From NCBI GenBank assembly GCA_937983035.1, contig CALKAN010000243.1, positions 1-8,491 on the forward strand: a DNA stretch of 8,491 nucleotides, given 5' to 3'. This document shows positions 6,795 through 8,491 of this stretch, piece by piece; position 1 is the first letter of the stretch; each line of letters starts with the position of its first letter. The notes below the pieces were generated by a model. It was not told the DNA's origin. It saw nothing but the letters and a program-made list of their open reading frames with translations, and did not search any database. This stretch comes from an uncultured Paenibacillaceae bacterium (GTDB lineage: Bacteria; Bacillota; Bacilli; Paenibacillales; CALAME01). Both the position numbers and the translations under genes were made by a program.

Positions 6795-7626
6795 CTGGAT
6801 CTCCTCCATCCACGAATAAAAATTTTTTATTAAATGAAACATGAAAACCCATCTTGCGTGAAATTTGGGCAGCTGCTTGCATTACATCAGCCGCCACCGC
6901 GGGCAGTTTGTCATCCGGATAACGATGAATCGCTCCCGAGATGCTGATCGCACCTTCCACTCGCCCCGGCGCGCTTAAAATCGCAGCACCGATGCAGCGC
7001 GCCCCCTGCACGGATTCTTCATTGTCTACTGCATAGCCTTGTTTTTTCACTTTTTCCAACTCTTTAAGCAGCAACTCGCGATCAGTAATCGTGTTCGGCG
7101 TAATAGGCGCAAGCGGTTGTCGATCCAGCCATTGATCCCGCTGCTCAACCGGCATGTCAGCCAAAATCGCTTTGCCGATCGCCGTCGCGTGAATCGGTGC
7201 GGTCGAACCGACGGTTTCATTCATGCGAAGCGAATGAGTTCCTTCGATAATTTCTAAATAAAGCACCTGATCTCTTTCTAACACGCCCAAATTCACGGTA
7301 TCCCCGTACTTCTCGGACAGCCGTTGCATTTCATGACGAGCTTGCATGCGCAGCGAATTGTTTTCCAGCAAATGCCTGGAGGAAACTAACAGCTGATAAC
7401 CGAGGCAGTACTTTCCTGTCTTCTCGCTTCTGGCGATGTACCCTCTCTGTTCCAATGTCAGCATAATCCGATACAATGAAGATTTCGGCTGCTGCAACCG
7501 GTCGGATATCTCCAGCAAACTGAGACTTTCATATTGAGACAACAACTCAATAACATCCAGTGCTTTGCTAATCGATTGAATCGTATAGCGTTTCGCTCGA
7601 TCGTCTGATGCGTCTGTTTTGTTCAT
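6781..7626 (-). CDS. IclR family transcriptional regulator
   Basis: A 281-residue cytoplasmic DNA-binding protein. Residues about 14-77 form the winged helix-turn-helix (YTIQSISKALDVIELL, then LLEISDRLQQPKSSLYRIMLTLEQRGYI), and about 90-265 form the IclR effector-binding domain, with PIHATAIGKAILAD (143-156) as its clearest block. IclR proteins are dimeric or tetrameric and control neighbouring catabolic genes in response to a small metabolite. The ATG at 7626 is the first possible start because an in-frame TAG lies two codons upstream; the ribosome binding site is weak (AAAGG about 13 bases away). The gene opens the operon and overlaps the aminotransferase by 14 bases. The usual end of the family is near KMGFHVS; here about 17 extra residues run into the aminotransferase's ribosome binding site. 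It probably regulates itself and the operon, and perhaps the divergent oxidoreductase. Confidence 0.93.
   Translation of the reverse strand: MNKTDASDDRAKRYTIQSISKALDVIELLSQYESLSLLEISDRLQQPKSSLYRIMLTLEQRGYIARSEKTGKYCLGYQLLVSSRHLLENNSLRMQARHEMQRLSEKYGDTVNLGVLERDQVLYLEIIEGTHSLRMNETVGSTAPIHATAIGKAILADMPVEQRDQWLDRQPLAPITPNTITDRELLLKELEKVKKQGYAVDNEESVQGARCIGAAILSAPGRVEGAISISGAIHRYPDDKLPAVAADVMQAAAQISRKMGFHVSFNKKFLFVDGGDPDVQF
6815..6831. repeat. A/T-only palindrome at the iclR 3' end
   Basis: AATAAAAATTTTTTATT is a perfect 17-base palindrome around one central base. It lies inside the unusual C-terminal tail of the IclR gene, about 20 bases upstream of the aminotransferase start. It resembles intergenic DNA more than coding DNA. 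It could be a bent or protein-binding site, or simply low-complexity sequence. Confidence 0.4.
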
Positions 7627-7651
7627 GTTCTACCCAAACCTTTCCAAAAGC

Positions 7652-7668
7652 AACATTGCTTCGATGTT
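7652..7668. promoter_or_regulatory. Imperfect palindrome, possible regulator operator
   Basis: AACAT and ATGTT flank a 7-base centre, with one more complementary pair inside. It sits directly next to the 7670-7686 palindrome in the iclR leader. This is a speculative IclR-type operator. Confidence 0.25.
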
Positions 7669-7669
7669 A

Positions 7670-7686
7670 GTTTTACTTAGTGAAAC
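7670..7686. promoter_or_regulatory. 17-bp palindrome, candidate IclR operator
   Basis: GTTTTACTTAGTGAAAC pairs at seven of eight positions around a central base. It lies about 17-33 bases downstream of the predicted transcription start of the iclR operon, a position suited to autorepression. IclR-type regulators often bind palindromes of this size, but no consensus for this subgroup can be asserted from one site. Confidence 0.4.
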
Positions 7687-7709
7687 CATAGTTTATGTCT
7701 GTTAAAAAT

Positions 7710-7739
7710 AATATATCACTTCTCCGTGTCAGTTGTAAA
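7710..7739 (-). promoter_or_regulatory. Candidate sigma-A promoter for the iclR operon
   Basis: Minus strand: TTTACA (7739-7734) as -35, an 18-base spacer, and TATATT (7715-7710) as -10 with a TGA extension (7718-7716) giving a TGn extended -10. The predicted transcription start is near 7703, leaving a leader of about 76 bases before the iclR ATG. Confidence 0.55.
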
Positions 7740-7843
7740 TACTCTGTCCAATTTCGCATGTTCGCTTTCACTCATTGAAGCTTATTTTCTCTCTGCGGCT
7801 GAGATGCATATGACGCCTCTCTGTCCGCATTGCGGGACGGCAA

Positions 7844-7868
7844 ATCTCGCTCGTCGATCGACGGAGAT
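7844..7868. repeat. Palindrome/hairpin in the GC-rich patch
   Basis: CGTCGATCGACG (7852-7863) is a perfect 12-base palindrome. As RNA it can form CGTC/GACG closed by a GATC loop, extended by ATCTC/GAGAT (7844-7848 with 7864-7868) across a 3-base bulge. A second small hairpin, CCGC-ATT-GCGG, lies just upstream at 7825-7835. It is not followed by a T run, so it is not a terminator. Its role is unknown. Confidence 0.4.
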
Positions 7869-7920
7869 GCAAAATTGAAATCAACAGCGCTGCTGGGCAA
7901 AGCTCAACAAACTTCTCTAT

Positions 7921-7978
7921 AAAAAAACGAATAAAAGCAAAAAAACAGGGTCCTTTGTTGATATAAATGTGGTACTAT
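7921..7978 (+). promoter_or_regulatory. Candidate extended -10 promoter with A-tracts for the oxidoreductase
   Basis: TACTAT (7973-7978) preceded by TGG (7970-7972) fits an extended -10. No good -35 lies 16-18 bases upstream. A-tracts at 7921-7927, 7933-7936 and 7939-7945 lie where an UP-like element would. Transcription would start near 7985, about 80 bases before the GTG. Confidence 0.35.
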
Positions 7979-7980
7979 TA

Positions 7981-8033
7981 ATCAAAGATAAACAGCAGCG
8001 TCTTATTCAAGAAAACCTGCGTTTATCAAAGAT
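7981..8033. repeat. Repeats in the oxidoreductase leader
   Basis: ATCAAAGAT occurs at 7981-7989 and again at 8025-8033, 44 bases apart, about four helical turns. Overlapping these, GATAAAC (7987-7993) and GTTTATC (8021-8027) are inverted copies. The pair brackets the predicted early transcribed region, so these could be half-sites for a repressor. Confidence 0.35.
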
Positions 8034-8065
8034 CAAATTGCAGTTTAACAATGGAGGTTTAAATC

Positions 8066-8491
8066 GTGAGTCCACAAAACAAAATTCGTCTTGGCATTCT
8101 CGGAGCAGGTAACATCGCCAACGTTCATTTGATGCAGTTCAGCAAATTAAGCGATGATTGCGAACTTGCCGCCATTTCCGACGTTTATAAACCGCTTGCT
8201 GAACAAAGAGCCAAAGATTTCAACATTCCAAAAGTGTGCGATGACGCTGAGGAAATTTTGCATGACGATGAAATCGATGCCGTCATCATCGCCGTGCCCA
8301 ACCGTTTCCATGCGCCTTACGCCATTCAAGCGATGGAAGCTGGCAAACATGTTTTGCTGGAGAAGCCGATGGGCATGGACGCGGAATCTGCCAAAGAGAT
8401 TGTCAGGGCGCAGCAAAAGACCGGCAAAATCTTGATGGTGCCGCATCAGATGCGCTGGGACTACGTCCCGCTCGTAGTCAAGGAGCAAATT
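8066..8491 (+). CDS. Gfo/Idh/MocA family oxidoreductase, N-terminal part
   Basis: An open frame runs from GTG at 8066 to the window end (142 codons, no stop). GGAGG at 8053-8057 lies 8 bases before the GTG. The N-terminal Rossmann motif is LGILGAGNIA (9-18), followed by VIIAVPNRFHAPYAIQAMEAGKHVLLEKPMG. The EKP triad (99-101), whose Lys is the usual catalytic/nicotinamide-contacting residue of Gfo/Idh/MocA enzymes, is intact. Such NAD(P)-dependent enzymes act on sugars, inositols or related polyols. The full protein would be about 330-400 residues, so the substrate domain lies outside the window. It is transcribed away from the iclR operon and may head a second operon; sharing the spacer makes control by the same IclR protein possible but not shown. 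Confidence 0.9.
   Translation, partial: MSPQNKIRLGILGAGNIANVHLMQFSKLSDDCELAAISDVYKPLAEQRAKDFNIPKVCDDAEEILHDDEIDAVIIAVPNRFHAPYAIQAMEAGKHVLLEKPMGMDAESAKEIVRAQQKTGKILMVPHQMRWDYVPLVVKEQI

Larger units (their letters stand above)
7627..8065. other. Divergent intergenic spacer between iclR and the oxidoreductase
   Basis: A 439-base spacer with no convincing protein gene. From left to right it holds two imperfect 17-bp palindromes in the iclR leader, a candidate minus-strand promoter, a GC-rich patch (about 7793-7870) with hairpins and a 24-codon mini-ORF, A-tracts, a candidate plus-strand promoter, and repeats in the oxidoreductase leader. The ends are AT-rich, as expected for promoter DNA. Confidence 0.7.

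Noticed and set aside
7795..7860. CTGAGATGC near 7799-7807 resembles the CUGAGA of a TPP riboswitch
   Set aside because: The rest of the thi-box (ACCC, GAACCTGAT, the second helix) is absent, and neither flanking gene is a thiamine gene.
7921..7950. T-runs on the minus strand as an intrinsic terminator
   Set aside because: No GC-rich hairpin precedes them and no minus-strand gene ends there; A-tracts upstream of the plus-strand promoter explain them better.
8147..8488. Minus-strand open frame of 113 codons at the right end
   Set aside because: It is antisense to the Gfo/Idh/MocA frame, whose Rossmann and EKP motifs and ribosome binding site are clear.
1..8491. CRISPR arrays, tRNA/rRNA genes, insertion sequences, phage attachment sites, defence genes
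   Set aside because: No spaced repeat arrays, clover-leaf sequences, transposase or integrase motifs, or terminal inverted repeats were found on either strand.

Overview
The window reads as an accessory catabolic locus from a Gram-positive Bacilli, most like Paenibacillus or a relative. This is an inference from three things: nearly every gene has a strong AGGAGG-type ribosome binding site 6-9 bases before its start, TTG and GTG starts are used, and the protein families and their packing fit. No rRNA, tRNA, CRISPR array, insertion sequence or phage gene is visible.

Layout: bases 1 to 7626 form one long minus-strand gene run, transcribed from right to left. In order of transcription it holds an IclR-type regulator (7626-6781), a class III aminotransferase of the glutamate-1-semialdehyde aminomutase type (6794-5499), a D-threonine aldolase/D-serine dehydratase-like PLP enzyme (5446-4349), an M20 metallo-deacylase with a TTG start (4243-2936), a short-chain dehydrogenase (2911-2147), a RidA deaminase (2094-1711), an M81/MlrC-type metallopeptidase split by a frameshift (1707-234), and the first 48 codons of a class I glutamine amidotransferase-like (peptidase C26) hydrolase that meets an in-frame stop at the window edge (150-4). 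Gaps are 3 to 105 bases, and the regulator overlaps the aminotransferase by 14 bases, so this looks like one operon. A 439-base spacer (7627-8065) separates it from a divergent Gfo/Idh/MocA-type oxidoreductase, of which the first 142 codons are present (8066-8491).

How the genes may work together (inference): the operon combines three hydrolases of amide or peptide-like bonds (M20, M81, C26) with two PLP enzymes, an NAD(P)-dependent SDR and RidA. The M20, M81 and C26 enzymes could release an unusual amino acid, perhaps D-configured or beta-hydroxylated, from an amide or N-acyl form. The fold-III PLP enzyme could cleave or dehydrate it, RidA could hydrolyse the enamine/imine formed, and the aminotransferase and SDR could process the remaining amine and carbonyl or alcohol. 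IclR would sense a substrate or product. No transporter lies in the window.

The two promoter-distal genes (M81 and C26) both carry disruptions, which points to decay of the operon's far end or to base errors in the sequence. The spacer holds a good candidate sigma-A promoter for the operon, palindromes that could be the regulator's operators, a small GC-rich patch with hairpins and a 24-codon CPHCG mini-ORF, and a weaker extended -10 promoter with repeats ahead of the oxidoreductase.
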